Source: Flavobacterium akiainvivens (GTDB lineage: Bacteria > Bacteroidota > Bacteroidia > Flavobacteriales > Flavobacteriaceae). Taken from it: a stretch of 64,000 bases of DNA. Both the position numbers and the translations under genes were made by a program. Below are positions 1 through 8,353 of this stretch, one piece after another. The number at the start of each line of letters is the position of its first letter. Within the stretch, counting starts at the first letter, position 1. The notes under the pieces are model-generated. The model searched no databases. It had not been told where the DNA came from and saw only the letters and a program-made list of their open reading frames with translations. Where the stretch lies: positions 3,490,916 to 3,554,915 of the forward strand of contig NZ_LIYD01000005.1 of the NCBI RefSeq assembly GCF_001278115.1, given 5' to 3'.

Positions 1-870
1 CATCCGTCTGCGTTTTGGGTTATAATGGTATAGGTTCCGGCAGGTACTTCAAAAACCGTTTCAGTTTGCCAGGTATCGCCATTGTCTATGCTGTATTGGT
101 AGCCTGTGCCTACAGGTGCCGTTACGGTAATAGTGCCGTTAGTGTTATCGCAGTCAGGATGGCTTGCAAAAGCAGTTGCGGGAGCCGGTGCGCCCGGCTG
201 CGGGGCTACTACAATATTTGATGTAACCGATGTGCATCCGGCAGCATTTTTGGTAACAAGAGTGTAAAAGCCAACCGTTACTTCAAACACTGTTTCAGTC
301 TGCCAGGTATCGCCATTATCTATACTGTATTGATATTCTGCACCCACAGGGCTGGTTACAGTCAGGGTGCCGTTAGGGTTGGTACAATCCGGGTCGGTGG
401 TTTGCACAATGGCAACATCAGGCTGTGCGGGTTGCGGGTTTACCACAATATTTGGTGTAACCGATGTACACCCGTCGGCGTTTTGTGTAGTAACAACATA
501 CGTTCCGGCCGGTACTTCAAATACCGTTTCGGTTTGCCATGTATCGCCGCCATCTATGCTGTATTGGTAGCCTGCCCCGGTAGGGCTGTTTATGGTAATG
601 ATACCTGTAGCGGTATCACAGTCAGGGTGGCCAACAATAGTATTGGCTACAGCCGGTGCCCCCGGAACCGGGTCTACAACTATAGGGTCAGTCTCTGCGC
701 TGCATCCTGTACTGTTTTGGACTATGATTGTATATGTGCCGCTGGCTACTTCAAACTCGGGTCCGGTTTGCCAGGTGTCGCCACCGTCTATACTGTATTC
801 ATAATCGGTTCCAACAGGCTCGGTTATTGTTATAACACCCGGTGTAGTACAGGTAGGCTGGGTAACGATA
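1..870 (-). repeat. Tandem 77-79 residue protein repeats in the adhesin
   Basis: Four copies of a unit with a leading Cys, a YxYSIDxGDTWQT core and a closing QNxxGC lie about 231-237 bp apart. The cores fall near 90, 320, 555 and 790. The DNA of the copies is also similar. The fourth copy is cut by the window edge, so the array probably continues. Confidence 0.8.
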
Positions 871-1982
871 TTCTCAGGGTCATCAAGCGTGCCTATGGTT
901 AACTGTGCACTATAGCTGTACAGCGTGCAGGTGGGCGATGTAATTACGCAAAAATATTGTGCGCCGTCTAACGTTTGTGGTGCGCTGCTTATTACAAAAG
1001 TATCGGTAGTGCCACCGGCATATATACCGCCGTTGGTAACGTTTACAACTGTGCCCAATGTATTAAAGGTCTTCCACTGGTAGGTAAAGCCGGAGCCGCT
1101 TACGCCACTTGAAAACACGGCTTCCTGGCCTGCGCAAATTTCAACCGGGTCAGGGTTCAGTACAGATGGGGTAGGTAAAGAGGGTGGGTTAGCGGTGTGT
1201 ATACCCAGGTTATCGCAGCTCTCTTGGCTGTAGGTATTCCAGTCGGCTGCTGCATACGTTGCAGCAGGTGCTATTACTTCCGGTTTACGGATAATGGAGT
1301 AGCCCACTTCGTTAGGGGCATGTACCACATCTATAATAGCACCGTTTTTTCTGAGCTTAATAGCATCCTGTGCATTTATACCATTACTAAGTACCGCATC
1401 TGGGGTTATACCGCAGGGTGCTGTTCCACTCCTTACAAGGTAGGTAGAATATGGGGCTATAGAGCCAGGTAATGTTAAAACATATCCGGATGTAGGGTTT
1501 GCATCGGTGTAGGTGCCATAACGTTCCAGCACATATTCTCCGTTAAAGGTTACGGTGTTTCCGCTTGGGTTGTATAGCTCTATTGCACCCGGCGTCAATG
1601 CCTGGGCATCATATACCTCAGAAATATAAATTTCGGTATACCCGCACGCGCTTATAAGGGGTGTAAATGTAGTGGCAGATGTTGCCGTACAGCCTCCGTT
1701 TGCCGTTACGGTCACAGTGCCTGTAGTAGCGTCTTCGGGCACTACTGCACTGATGTTAGTATCTGATACGATGGTAAAATCTGCCAGGTGGCCGTCAAAA
1801 TACACTGCGCTTACCCCGCTGCCGGATTCAAAGCCGGTGCCGGTAAGGGTTACAACTGTATTGGCCGGGCCGCTAACAGGAAAGACTGATGTTATAAACG
1901 TGTTGGTACAGGCCTGTGAATAACTGTTATAACAGCATAAAGCAAAAAACACGAAAAAACAAATAGTAATTTTTTTAACCAT
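1..1982 (-). CDS. Large secreted adhesin-like protein, 3' end beyond window
   Basis: An open frame runs leftward from ATG 1982 off the window edge, so about 660 N-terminal residues are visible and the C-terminus is not. The protein begins MVKKITICFFVFFAL, a signal peptide ending near YSQA. After it come an IPT/TIG-like Ig domain (about residues 28-105), a lamin-tail-like domain (about 110-240, with EIYISEVYD and AIELYNPSG), an Ig-like segment (about 270-360), and from about residue 374 four repeats of 77-79 residues carrying YSIDGGDTWQT and FEVxxGTYT. This is the layout of flavobacterial surface or gliding adhesins, usually exported by T9SS, but the sorting domain would lie outside the window. 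An ATG at 1987 is in a frame that does not continue. Function is inferred from architecture only. Confidence 0.85.
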   Translation of the reverse strand, partial: MVKKITICFFVFFALCCYNSYSQACTNTFITSVFPVSGPANTVVTLTGTGFESGSGVSAVYFDGHLADFTIVSDTNISAVVPEDATTGTVTVTANGGCTATSATTFTPLISACGYTEIYISEVYDAQALTPGAIELYNPSGNTVTFNGEYVLERYGTYTDANPTSGYVLTLPGSIAPYSTYLVRSGTAPCGITPDAVLSNGINAQDAIKLRKNGAIIDVVHAPNEVGYSIIRKPEVIAPAATYAAADWNTYSQESCDNLGIHTANPPSLPTPSVLNPDPVEICAGQEAVFSSGVSGSGFTYQWKTFNTLGTVVNVTNGGIYAGGTTDTFVISSAPQTLDGAQYFCVITSPTCTLYSYSAQLTIGTLDDPENIVTQPTCTTPGVITITEPVGTDYEYSIDGGDTWQTGPEFEVASGTYTIIVQNSTGCSAETDPIVVDPVPGAPAVANTIVGHPDCDTATGIITINSPTGAGYQYSIDGGDTWQTETVFEVPAGTYVVTTQNADGCTSVTPNIVVNPQPAQPDVAIVQTTDPDCTNPNGTLTVTSPVGAEYQYSIDNGDTWQTETVFEVTVGFYTLVTKNAAGCTSVTSNIVVAPQPGAPAPATAFASHPDCDNTNGTITVTAPVGTGYQYSIDNGDTWQTETVFEVPAGTYTIITQNADG

Positions 1983-2111
1983 CTCATTTTGAATTAAAGG
2001 GAGACAAAAGTAGCCCGTAAATTAATCTAATGAGGAGATTTCAAATTAACGAAATTTTAAGAAAATGTTATAAAATTTTTTGTGCGTATTTTTTAGTTAT
2101 TTTGGTTGTAT

Positions 2112-2138
2112 AAAAAAACCACGCCTAAGCGTGGTTTT
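2112..2138 (-). terminator. Terminator of the small secreted protein gene
   Basis: CCACGC-CTAA-GCGTGG hairpin flanked by an A run and a T run. It lies just past the stop codon at 2144 and reads as an intrinsic terminator on the minus strand. Confidence 0.75.
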
Positions 2139-2143
2139 GTATC

Positions 2144-2518
2144 TTATTTAGCTTCATAATACTCTTTAAGCTTCTTGCTGTAGGTATTGCGGTAAGCGGC
2201 AAATTTTTTATACTGGTCTGCTGTTAGTACAGATTTTAATTTGGCTTCCTTTTCGTCGTTAAGGGTTTTAAGCTTTTTGGCCTTATCTGTAGCGTTTACT
2301 GCTTTGTTAGCCTCAACAGCCTTGGTTAAAAAGGTTTTGTTTATGTCAAGCACTTTTGTGTACTGGCCATCGTTAAGCCCCAATTGGGTTTTCATTTGCG
2401 CGGTTACGGCCTTTGCGCCTTCGCTAAGCTTGTCCTGCGCAGCAGCATTTACAGTAAACATAAGGAACAGCACAAGGGTGCCTAAAAATGCCTTAGAGGC
2501 ATTAGTAAAATTTTTCAT
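2144..2518 (-). CDS. Small secreted Lys-rich helical protein
   Basis: 124 residues. A signal peptide (FLGTLVLFLMFTVNAAAQ) is followed by a mature part of about 95 residues, Lys/Ala-rich and predicted all-helical. It includes KLKSVLTADQYKKFAAY, which recalls the LTxxQ-type motif of Spy/CpxP-like periplasmic proteins and the small flavobacterial proteins of that fold. A periplasmic chaperone or envelope-stress role is therefore possible but not shown. It is a single gene with its own terminator, and a -7-like TATTTTTG lies upstream (2561-2568, minus). No neighbour suggests a pathway. Confidence 0.75.
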   Translation of the reverse strand: MKNFTNASKAFLGTLVLFLMFTVNAAAQDKLSEGAKAVTAQMKTQLGLNDGQYTKVLDINKTFLTKAVEANKAVNATDKAKKLKTLNDEKEAKLKSVLTADQYKKFAAYRNTYSKKLKEYYEAK

Positions 2519-2638
2519 CTCTAATTTTGTTTTATGCGGTTAGGGGCTTATGCCTTATTGCAAAAATATACGATAATTTCTACTGTAGTATACCCGGGCT
2601 GTTAAATTAGTTTGTCAATGGGGGCAATTAATCAAACT

Positions 2639-3043
2639 TTATACCCTGGCGTAGTGCAGCATCATTTCTGCTTCTTTAAGCCTTAGCTCCTGTTGTTCCA
2701 GCCTGTGGGCTGCCTTTTCCAGTTTTAGCGGGTTGTTGCTCCTTTTTACCCTTACAATAAGCTTGTCTGAAAGGTTAGAAACGTGGTTTGCCTTAAGCTG
2801 CCTGTAAAAATCGGCATAGGTTACCTCATTGCCAATGGTTTCGCTGTCATCATGGCTGTTAACCATGCGCTGGCTTACCGATTCCATAAGATGCAGCGAC
2901 TGCTGGCGGAGTTTGCCGTGTTTAGTAATGACCTGTTCTTTTTTAATGAACAGCATCTTGCCAAGTAAATGGCGTGCTAATATGTAGCCCAGGGGGGATA
3001 GGACTACACCTGTAGCAATCAGGATGTCTGAATTTAGTAGCAT
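2639..3043 (-). CDS. Unrecognised membrane-anchored coiled-coil protein
   Basis: 134 residues from the second ATG. The N-terminus starts MLLNSDILIATGVVLSPLGY, a single hydrophobic segment (residues 5-25). The rest is charged and helical, with a C-terminal coiled-coil stretch rich in Glu/Leu/Arg (LEQQELRLKEAEMML). A longer frame starts at 3067, but the best promoter -7 box (3065-3072) covers that codon, so the RNA would begin downstream of it and 3043 is preferred. No family recognised. Likely membrane-bound with a cytoplasmic helical tail. Confidence 0.6.
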   Translation of the reverse strand: MLLNSDILIATGVVLSPLGYILARHLLGKMLFIKKEQVITKHGKLRQQSLHLMESVSQRMVNSHDDSETIGNEVTYADFYRQLKANHVSNLSDKLIVRVKRSNNPLKLEKAAHRLEQQELRLKEAEMMLHYARV

Positions 3044-3064
3044 AGTAATTAGATGTTTACAATG

Positions 3065-3097
3065 CAAAGCTAAATAATTTTATGATAACTTTAACAA
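3065..3097 (-). promoter_or_regulatory. Promoter of the membrane-anchored coiled-coil gene
   Basis: TTG (3095-3097) and TAGCTTTG (3065-3072) on the minus strand are separated by 22 bp, close to the flavobacterial TTG/TAnnTTTG consensus. The position rules out translation from 3067. Confidence 0.5.
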
Positions 3098-3203
3098 AAT
3101 ATTAATAAACGTTAACAATTATCTCATTGATAATTTCTATCGGTTTAGTAAAAGTATATTTAGAGGTTTTTTGTAGGATTTTCATGCTGATTTACAGCTA
3201 AAT

Positions 3204-3236
3204 AAAAAGGGCTGCTTAAGTAAGCAGCCCTTTTTT
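3204..3236. terminator. Strong bidirectional terminator after accC
   Basis: Perfect long inverted repeat (AAAAAGGGCTGC... paired with GCAGCCCTTTTT) with A and T runs on the two sides. It lies directly past the accC stop and can end the accB-accC transcript. Confidence 0.85.
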
Positions 3237-3239
3237 GTA

Positions 3240-4586
3240 TTATGCAGGATCTTTCATTTTAAAAGATTCCATGAATTTTGTAGTATAGTTACCGGCTACA
3301 TAATCCGGTTCGTCCATAAGCTGGCGGTGAAATGGTATTGTGGTTTTAATACCCTCAATGATAAACTCATCAAGCGCGCGCTTCATTTTATTGATGGCCT
3401 CTTCACGGGTTTGTGCCGTTGTTATAAGCTTGGCAATCATAGAGTCGTAGTTTGGCGGAATTGTATAGCCGCTGTATACGTGGGTATCAAGCCTTACACC
3501 GTGGCCGCCCGGCATGTGCAGGGTGGTGATTTTGCCCGGAGACGGACGGAAATCATTATACGGGTCTTCGGCATTAATACGGCATTCTATAGAGTGCAGC
3601 TCAGGCAGGTAGTTTTTACCGCTGATAGGCACACCTGCTGCTACAAGTATTTGCTCACGAATCAGGTCATAGTCTATTACCTGCTCGGTAATAGGGTGCT
3701 CTACCTGAATACGTGTGTTCATTTCCATAAAGTAAAAGTTGCGGTGCTTGTCTACCAGGAACTCTACTGTACCGGCGCCTTCATAAGCAATAAACTCGGC
3801 CGCTTTAATGGCAGCCTCGCCCATTTTGTGGCGCAGCTCATCGGTCATAAATGGCGATGGCGTTTCTTCGGTAAGCTTCTGGTGGCGGCGCTGTACCGAA
3901 CAGTCGCGCTCGCTAAGGTGGCAGGCTTTACCAAAAGAGTCGCCTACTATTTGTATTTCAATATGGCGCGGCTCTTCAATAAGCTTTTCCATATACATAC
4001 CGTCGTTACCAAATGATGCGGCAGCTTCCTGTTTGGCGCTTTCCCATGCTTTTAGCAGGTCGTCTTTTTTCCAAACGGCACGCATACCTTTACCACCACC
4101 ACCGGCGGTAGCCTTAAGCATTACAGGGTAGCCTACTTCTTCAGCCAGTACTTCGGCAGTTTCATAAGAATCTATAATACCGTCAGAACCCGGCACACAA
4201 GGTACACCGGCTGCCTTCATGGTAGCTTTTGCAGTAGCCTTGTCGCCCATTTTATCAATCATATCCGGCGAAGCACCAATAAATTTAATACCGTGCTCGC
4301 GGCATATGCGGCTAAAACGTGCGTTTTCGCTAAGGAAACCATAGCCCGGGTGAATAGCATCGGCATTTGTAATTTCTGCCGCAGCTATAATGTTAGATAT
4401 TTTAAGGTATGACAGGTTGCTTGGCGGCGGACCTATACATACAGCCTCATCGGCAAATTTTACGTGAAGGCTCTCGGCGTCGGCAGTACTGTATACGGCC
4501 ACGGTCTTAATGCCCATCTCTTTACAGGTCCTTATTACACGAAGTGCAATTTCGCCCCTGTTTGCTATTAATACTTTTTTAAACAT
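3240..4586 (-). CDS. accC: Biotin carboxylase subunit of acetyl-CoA carboxylase
   Basis: 448 residues, full length for AccC. It carboxylates the biotin on AccB using ATP and bicarbonate, the first step of malonyl-CoA synthesis for fatty acids, in the cytoplasm. The N-terminal biotin-carboxylase domain begins FKKVLIANRGEIALRVIRTC. The ATP-grasp domain has the Gly-rich loop KATAGGGGKGMR (about 158-170) and the catalytic region EMNTRIQVEHPITE. The C-terminal biotin-carboxylase domain contains RINAEDP. It lies 92 bp downstream of accB on the same strand, with an AT-rich heptad inverted repeat in the gap, and ends at a strong terminator. The pair accB-accC is the classic arrangement. Confidence 0.97.
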   Translation of the reverse strand: MFKKVLIANRGEIALRVIRTCKEMGIKTVAVYSTADAESLHVKFADEAVCIGPPPSNLSYLKISNIIAAAEITNADAIHPGYGFLSENARFSRICREHGIKFIGASPDMIDKMGDKATAKATMKAAGVPCVPGSDGIIDSYETAEVLAEEVGYPVMLKATAGGGGKGMRAVWKKDDLLKAWESAKQEAAASFGNDGMYMEKLIEEPRHIEIQIVGDSFGKACHLSERDCSVQRRHQKLTEETPSPFMTDELRHKMGEAAIKAAEFIAYEGAGTVEFLVDKHRNFYFMEMNTRIQVEHPITEQVIDYDLIREQILVAAGVPISGKNYLPELHSIECRINAEDPYNDFRPSPGKITTLHMPGGHGVRLDTHVYSGYTIPPNYDSMIAKLITTAQTREEAINKMKRALDEFIIEGIKTTIPFHRQLMDEPDYVAGNYTTKFMESFKMKDPA

Positions 4587-4595
4587 CGCGCTCTC

Positions 4596-4678
4596 TTATT
4601 TTAAATTTTAAATGGTAAATTTTAAATTCTTTAAACACTGAAAATCATTCAGCATTTAAAATTCAAAATTTAAAATAA
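4596..4678. repeat. Heptad-word inverted repeat between accB and accC
   Basis: Left arm: four 7-base units of consensus TTTTAAA (4599-4626). Right arm: three units of TTTAAAA type (4655-4675). The outer 14 bp (4596-4609 and 4665-4678) are a perfect inverted repeat. It starts next to the accB stop codon and lies inside a presumed operon, so it may form a hairpin in the mRNA. Confidence 0.7.
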
Positions 4679-5158
4679 TTAAGACGGGTCTACCAGGAAT
4701 AGCGGCTGGTCAAACTCTACAGGAGATGCGTCGTCTACAAGCACCTTAACAATTTTGCCCGATATTTCAGACTCAATTTCGTTAAACAGCTTCATAGCCT
4801 CAATAACACATACCACATCACCTTTAGATATAGTGCTGCCTACTTCTACAAATGCAGCTTTATCCGGAGATGGTTTCCTGTATAGAGTGCCTATAATTGG
4901 CGACTTTATAGTTATGTATTTAGCGTTTTCATCTGCAGCAGCAGGGGCAGCGGCTACGGGAGCAGCGGCAACCGGGGCGGCAGCCACAGGGGCAGCCTGT
5001 TGTACAGGAATGTGTTGTACAAAAGCAGTAGCAGCTTCAGCAGCACCTTCGGTAGTTGTTTTTATGGTGATCTTAAAATCATCCATCTCCAGCTTTACCT
5101 CAGTAGCGCCAGATTTGGCTACAAACTTGATTAGGTTTTGAATTTCTCTGATATCCAT
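4679..5158 (-). CDS. accB: Biotin carboxyl carrier protein of acetyl-CoA carboxylase
   Basis: 159 residues, normal length. It carries the biotin that AccC carboxylates and that carboxyltransferase then uses to make malonyl-CoA. The N-terminal helical region (1-35) is followed by a flexible Ala/Pro/Val linker with three VAAAP-type repeats (about residues 55-74). The C-terminal biotinyl domain carries EAMKLFNEIE with the biotin-accepting Lys at residue 123. It lies 36 bp downstream of fabH and upstream of accC, so all three probably share a transcript. The start MDIREIQNLI matches the family. Confidence 0.97.
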   Translation of the reverse strand: MDIREIQNLIKFVAKSGATEVKLEMDDFKITIKTTTEGAAEAATAFVQHIPVQQAAPVAAAPVAAAPVAAAPAAADENAKYITIKSPIIGTLYRKPSPDKAAFVEVGSTISKGDVVCVIEAMKLFNEIESEISGKIVKVLVDDASPVEFDQPLFLVDPS

Positions 5159-5194
5159 AGTTTTCCTTATTTGTTATTTGTGTGTGTCTTTGTT

Positions 5195-6193
5195 TTAGTT
5201 TTTGTCGTATGCCCACTTAAGATAAATAGAGCCCCATGTAAAGCCTCCGCCAAATGATGCGAAGATTATGTTGTCTCCCTTTTTAAGCAGGTGTTCAAAG
5301 TCGTGCAGTACAAGTGGCAGCGTGGCCGATGTGGTGTTGCCATACCTTTGTATGTTTACCAGCACCTTGCTCTCGTCTACCCCCATGCGCTGCGCAGTAG
5401 CGTCTATAATGCGGCGGTTAGCCTGGTGGGCTACAAGCCAGTTTACATCATCGTGCGTAAGGTTGTTTTGTTTCATGATTTTTTCGCTAACATCTGCCAT
5501 GTTGCTTACCGCATATTTAAATACGGTTTTACCATCCTGAAACACATAATGCTGTTTGTTGTCTACCGTTTCGTGGCTGGCCGGCAGTATAGATCCGCCT
5601 GCATCAATCTTAAGGTATTCGCGGCCTATGCCGTCGCTCCTTAGTATTTCGTCCTGCACGCCAAGGCCCTCATGGTTAGGCTCAAAAAGCGCGGCACCTG
5701 CACCATCGCCAAAGATAATGCAGGTAGCCCTGTCAGTATAATCTATAATAGAAGACATTTTATCTGCCCCAATAAGCAACACCTTTTTATAACGTCCGCT
5801 TTGAATGTAGGCTGCCGCGGTGCTCATGCCATATAAAAAGCTTGAACATGCCGCCTGCAGGTCATAACCAAAAGCGTTTACAGCGCCTATTTGCGTGGCA
5901 ACATAAACGGCAGTGGCTGCAACGGGCATATCGGGTGTGGCGGTGGCCACAATAACCATGTCTATTTCTGCGGGGTTTGTGCCAGATTTGGCAAGAAGGT
6001 TTTCGGCTGCCTTAATAGCAAGAAAAGAAGTGCCCTGGCCTTCTTCTTTCAATATACGCCTTTCCTTTATTCCGGTACGGGTGGTAATCCATTCATCGTT
6101 TGTATCTACCATTGTTTCAAGCACCTGGTTAGAAAGTACAAAATCCGGAACGTAAGCACCTATTGCGGTAATGGCGGCTGTTATTTTAGTCAT
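5195..6193 (-). CDS. fabH: 3-oxoacyl-ACP synthase III (FabH)
   Basis: 332 residues, full length. It condenses acetyl-CoA (or a branched primer) with malonyl-ACP to start fatty acid elongation. The thiolase-fold catalytic triad is visible: Cys116 (DLQAACSSF), His256 (WLVAHQANRR) and Asn286 (RYGNTTSA). It sits between rpmF and accB, the order known from many bacteria, linking primer synthesis with malonyl-CoA supply. A hairpin terminator between rpmF and fabH (6313-6342) suggests attenuated read-through or a separate promoter. In flavobacteria FabH often prefers branched primers, but the sequence alone does not show the preference here. Confidence 0.97.
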   Translation of the reverse strand: MTKITAAITAIGAYVPDFVLSNQVLETMVDTNDEWITTRTGIKERRILKEEGQGTSFLAIKAAENLLAKSGTNPAEIDMVIVATATPDMPVAATAVYVATQIGAVNAFGYDLQAACSSFLYGMSTAAAYIQSGRYKKVLLIGADKMSSIIDYTDRATCIIFGDGAGAALFEPNHEGLGVQDEILRSDGIGREYLKIDAGGSILPASHETVDNKQHYVFQDGKTVFKYAVSNMADVSEKIMKQNNLTHDDVNWLVAHQANRRIIDATAQRMGVDESKVLVNIQRYGNTTSATLPLVLHDFEHLLKKGDNIIFASFGGGFTWGSIYLKWAYDKN

Positions 6194-6312
6194 AGTCTAT
6201 TAATAATCACCTGTTTCGGTCAATTATAGCCCGAAAAAGCGGTGGAAATTACAAAAAAATTATAATATGGCAGTACCTGCGGGGCTGCTAAATTTAAAAA
6301 AAGGTATTTAAC

Positions 6313-6342
6313 AAAAAAACTCCCACGTAGTGAGAGTTTTTT
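6313..6342 (-). terminator. Terminator between rpmF and fabH
   Basis: On the minus strand a stem of 13 pairs (one G-U) with a 3-base loop is followed by a run of seven U. It stands after the rpmF stop (6362) and before fabH (start 6193), so it would limit read-through into the fatty acid genes. Confidence 0.75.
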
Positions 6343-6361
6343 ACCCTATACTTTTTAGTAA

Positions 6362-6556
6362 TTAAGCTACAGCTTCAGTCTTGTCTATAACAACCTGGCC
6401 CCTGTAGTACATTTTACCTTCATGCCAGTATGCCCTGTGGTAAAGGTGAGCCTCACCGGTTACTGCGCATGTAGCGATTTGAGGTACAGATGCCTTATAG
6501 TGCGTCCTCCTTTTATCTCTTCTTGTTTTCGAGGTTTTTCTCTTAGGATGTGCCAT
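6362..6556 (-). CDS. rpmF: 50S ribosomal protein L32
   Basis: 64 residues, starting MAHPKRKTSKTRRDKRRTHY, the highly basic L32 signature. It is a structural protein of the large ribosomal subunit. The two CxxC pairs of zinc-ribbon L32 are absent (a single Cys in IATCAVTG), so this is a zinc-free form. It lies 9 bp downstream of the DUF177 gene, a pairing conserved across bacteria, and is followed by a terminator. Confidence 0.97.
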   Translation of the reverse strand: MAHPKRKTSKTRRDKRRTHYKASVPQIATCAVTGEAHLYHRAYWHEGKMYYRGQVVIDKTEAVA

Positions 6557-6565
6557 TTTACAATA

Positions 6566-7114
6566 TTATTTATTATCCGTTAATAGTTTCTTCAGGCCGT
6601 CCCATCGCGGGTCGGTATCTTGTTCTTGTTTCTTTTCTTCTTTTTTGGGCGCTTTTGGTGCCAGTTCCTCAAGTTTGTTGAGTATGCCTGCATCAAGCGT
6701 GCCGTCTTTTATGCCGGGGTGTACCCTTTTTGTGGGTACCGAAAGCACAATCATTTCATATATATACTGCGCTACGTCTACCTGGTATTCGCCGTGGGGC
6801 AAAATAAGCATCTCGTCATTGTCATTGTTAAACTCGTCGCCAAATTTTACAATCAGGTTAAGCTTTCCTTTTATAGGCAGGTCAAAATCCTCATTGCTCA
6901 AATCGCACGGAACGTTAACAGTGCCTTTGTGCTTAAAGCCAAGCTCCATGTGGGTGCTTTTCTTTTCCAGTGTAAGTTGTACTTTAACATCAACGTTGTT
7001 ATATTCGTCAAAGCTAAAGCCGTCAAAGAACGCCTTGTTTATATCAAATTCAAACTGGTGCTTTCCTAACTTTAACCCCACAAACGGGATTAAATAATCC
7101 TTATTCGCTTTCAT
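6566..7114 (-). CDS. DUF177 (YceD-family) protein
   Basis: 182 residues. The middle part VPCDLSNEDFDLPIKGKL fits the DUF177/YceD family, which is found next to rpmF in most bacteria and is linked by published work on homologues to 23S rRNA accumulation. The C-terminus is a charged tail rich in Lys/Glu, ending DPRWDGLKKLLTDNK, typical of the family. First gene of the rpmF unit, with a good promoter 84-111 bp upstream of the start codon. Exact biochemical role not shown by sequence. Confidence 0.88.
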   Translation of the reverse strand: MKANKDYLIPFVGLKLGKHQFEFDINKAFFDGFSFDEYNNVDVKVQLTLEKKSTHMELGFKHKGTVNVPCDLSNEDFDLPIKGKLNLIVKFGDEFNNDNDEMLILPHGEYQVDVAQYIYEMIVLSVPTKRVHPGIKDGTLDAGILNKLEELAPKAPKKEEKKQEQDTDPRWDGLKKLLTDNK

Positions 7115-7197
7115 GATCCAGTTTTTAGCTGTTGTTTTTACTTCTTTTTGTGGCTAATGTTTCCGCAAGTGGTTTCAGCACAACAGTTTTGAGCGTG

Positions 7198-7225
7198 CAA
7201 AGATATAAAATTATTGCAATTCCAA
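7198..7225 (-). promoter_or_regulatory. Promoter of the DUF177-rpmF(-fabH-accBC) unit
   Basis: TTG (7223-7225) - 17 bp - TATCTTTG (7198-7205) on the minus strand, an excellent match to the flavobacterial consensus. It lies between the pdxA stop (7231) and the DUF177 start (7114), giving a leader of about 75 nt. Confidence 0.7.
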
Positions 7226-7230
7226 AACCG

Positions 7231-8301
7231 TTAGTGAAATTTTTTTGATTCTTCCTGCTTTTCCCTGATTTTTAGCGGATTCTTAGTCAGTTCTTTATAT
7301 TCTGCCCGGTTATGGAACACGTCCAGCGCCAGGTATAATGCTTCTTTAAACGAGTTGTTGTCGGCCACGCCCTTGCCGGCTATTTCATAAGCCGTGCCAT
7401 GGTCTGGGCTGGTGCGTATGCGGTCAAGCCCTGCCGTGTAGTTTACGCCATTGCCAAAAGACAGGGTTTTAAACGGTATAAGCCCCTGGTCATGATAGGC
7501 CGCTATAATGGCATCATACTTTTCATACTGGCCGCTGCCAAAAAAGCTGTCGGCGCTAAACGGGCCAAAAACGTGCACGCCTTCTTCAAAAAGGGTTTTA
7601 AGCGCGGGTTTAACCACATCATCGTCTTCATGGCCTATAACGCCGTTGTCTCCGCTGTGCGGGTTTACGCCCAGTATGGCAATTTTTGGTTTAGTAATAC
7701 GGAAATCCTGCTTAAGCGTCTTATTAATAGTGAGTATCTTTTTACGGATAAGCTCTTCGGTTAAATGTGCCGATACCTCATTAACCGGTATATGGTCAGT
7801 AAGCAACCCTACGCGCAACTTGTCCTGCACCATAAGCATAAGGGCATCGCCCTCCAGCTGCTGGTCAAGGTAATCAGTATGCCCGGGGAATTTAAACTCT
7901 TCGCTTTGTATGTTGTACTTATTAATAGGTGCAGTAACTAATACATCTACCTGCTTGTTTTTAAGCGCTTCTACCGCAGCTGTAAACGATTTTATGGCAT
8001 ACTGGCCCACAACGGGGTCGTTAGTGCCAAACTCAAGGTTTACGCCTTCTTTCCACACGTTTAGCACATTTATCTTGCCAATAACCATCTGGTCAAGGCT
8101 GTCTATGCCGTGCAGGGCTATTTCATTAAGCTCAAGCTGTTTTTTTATGAAGGAAAGTATTTTTACGTTGGCAAAAATCACGGGGGTGCACATCTCGAGC
8201 ATGCGGCTGTCTTCAAAAGTTTTAAGCAATACCTCGGCACCTATGCCGTTTAGGTCGCCTATAGATATGCCTGCAATTACATTTTCGGCCTTTTTTGTCA
8301 T
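7231..8301 (-). CDS. pdxA: 4-hydroxythreonine-4-phosphate dehydrogenase
   Basis: 356 residues, normal length. It oxidises 4-phosphohydroxy-threonine in the DXP-dependent pathway of pyridoxal phosphate synthesis. PdxA landmarks: ISIGDLNGIGAEV near the N-terminus, the metal-binding His region FPGHTDYLDQQ, ILGVNPHSGDNG, and AAYHDQGLIPFKTLSFG near the C-terminus. It lies upstream of DUF177-rpmF on the same strand and divergent from ribE with 52 bp between, placing two cofactor-synthesis genes back to back. Confidence 0.96.
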   Translation of the reverse strand: MTKKAENVIAGISIGDLNGIGAEVLLKTFEDSRMLEMCTPVIFANVKILSFIKKQLELNEIALHGIDSLDQMVIGKINVLNVWKEGVNLEFGTNDPVVGQYAIKSFTAAVEALKNKQVDVLVTAPINKYNIQSEEFKFPGHTDYLDQQLEGDALMLMVQDKLRVGLLTDHIPVNEVSAHLTEELIRKKILTINKTLKQDFRITKPKIAILGVNPHSGDNGVIGHEDDDVVKPALKTLFEEGVHVFGPFSADSFFGSGQYEKYDAIIAAYHDQGLIPFKTLSFGNGVNYTAGLDRIRTSPDHGTAYEIAGKGVADNNSFKEALYLALDVFHNRAEYKELTKNPLKIREKQEESKKFH

Positions 8302-8353
8302 GATGTGTTTTAATGCTTAATTTTGTTGATACAAATTTACACAAATAATCAGC

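Noticed and set aside
330..902. 190-residue plus-strand frame at the left edge
   Set aside because: Antisense to the repeat region of the adhesin; its apparent repeats come from the real gene.
3327..4016. 229-residue plus-strand frame inside accC
   Set aside because: Antisense shadow of a highly conserved gene; no recognisable domain.
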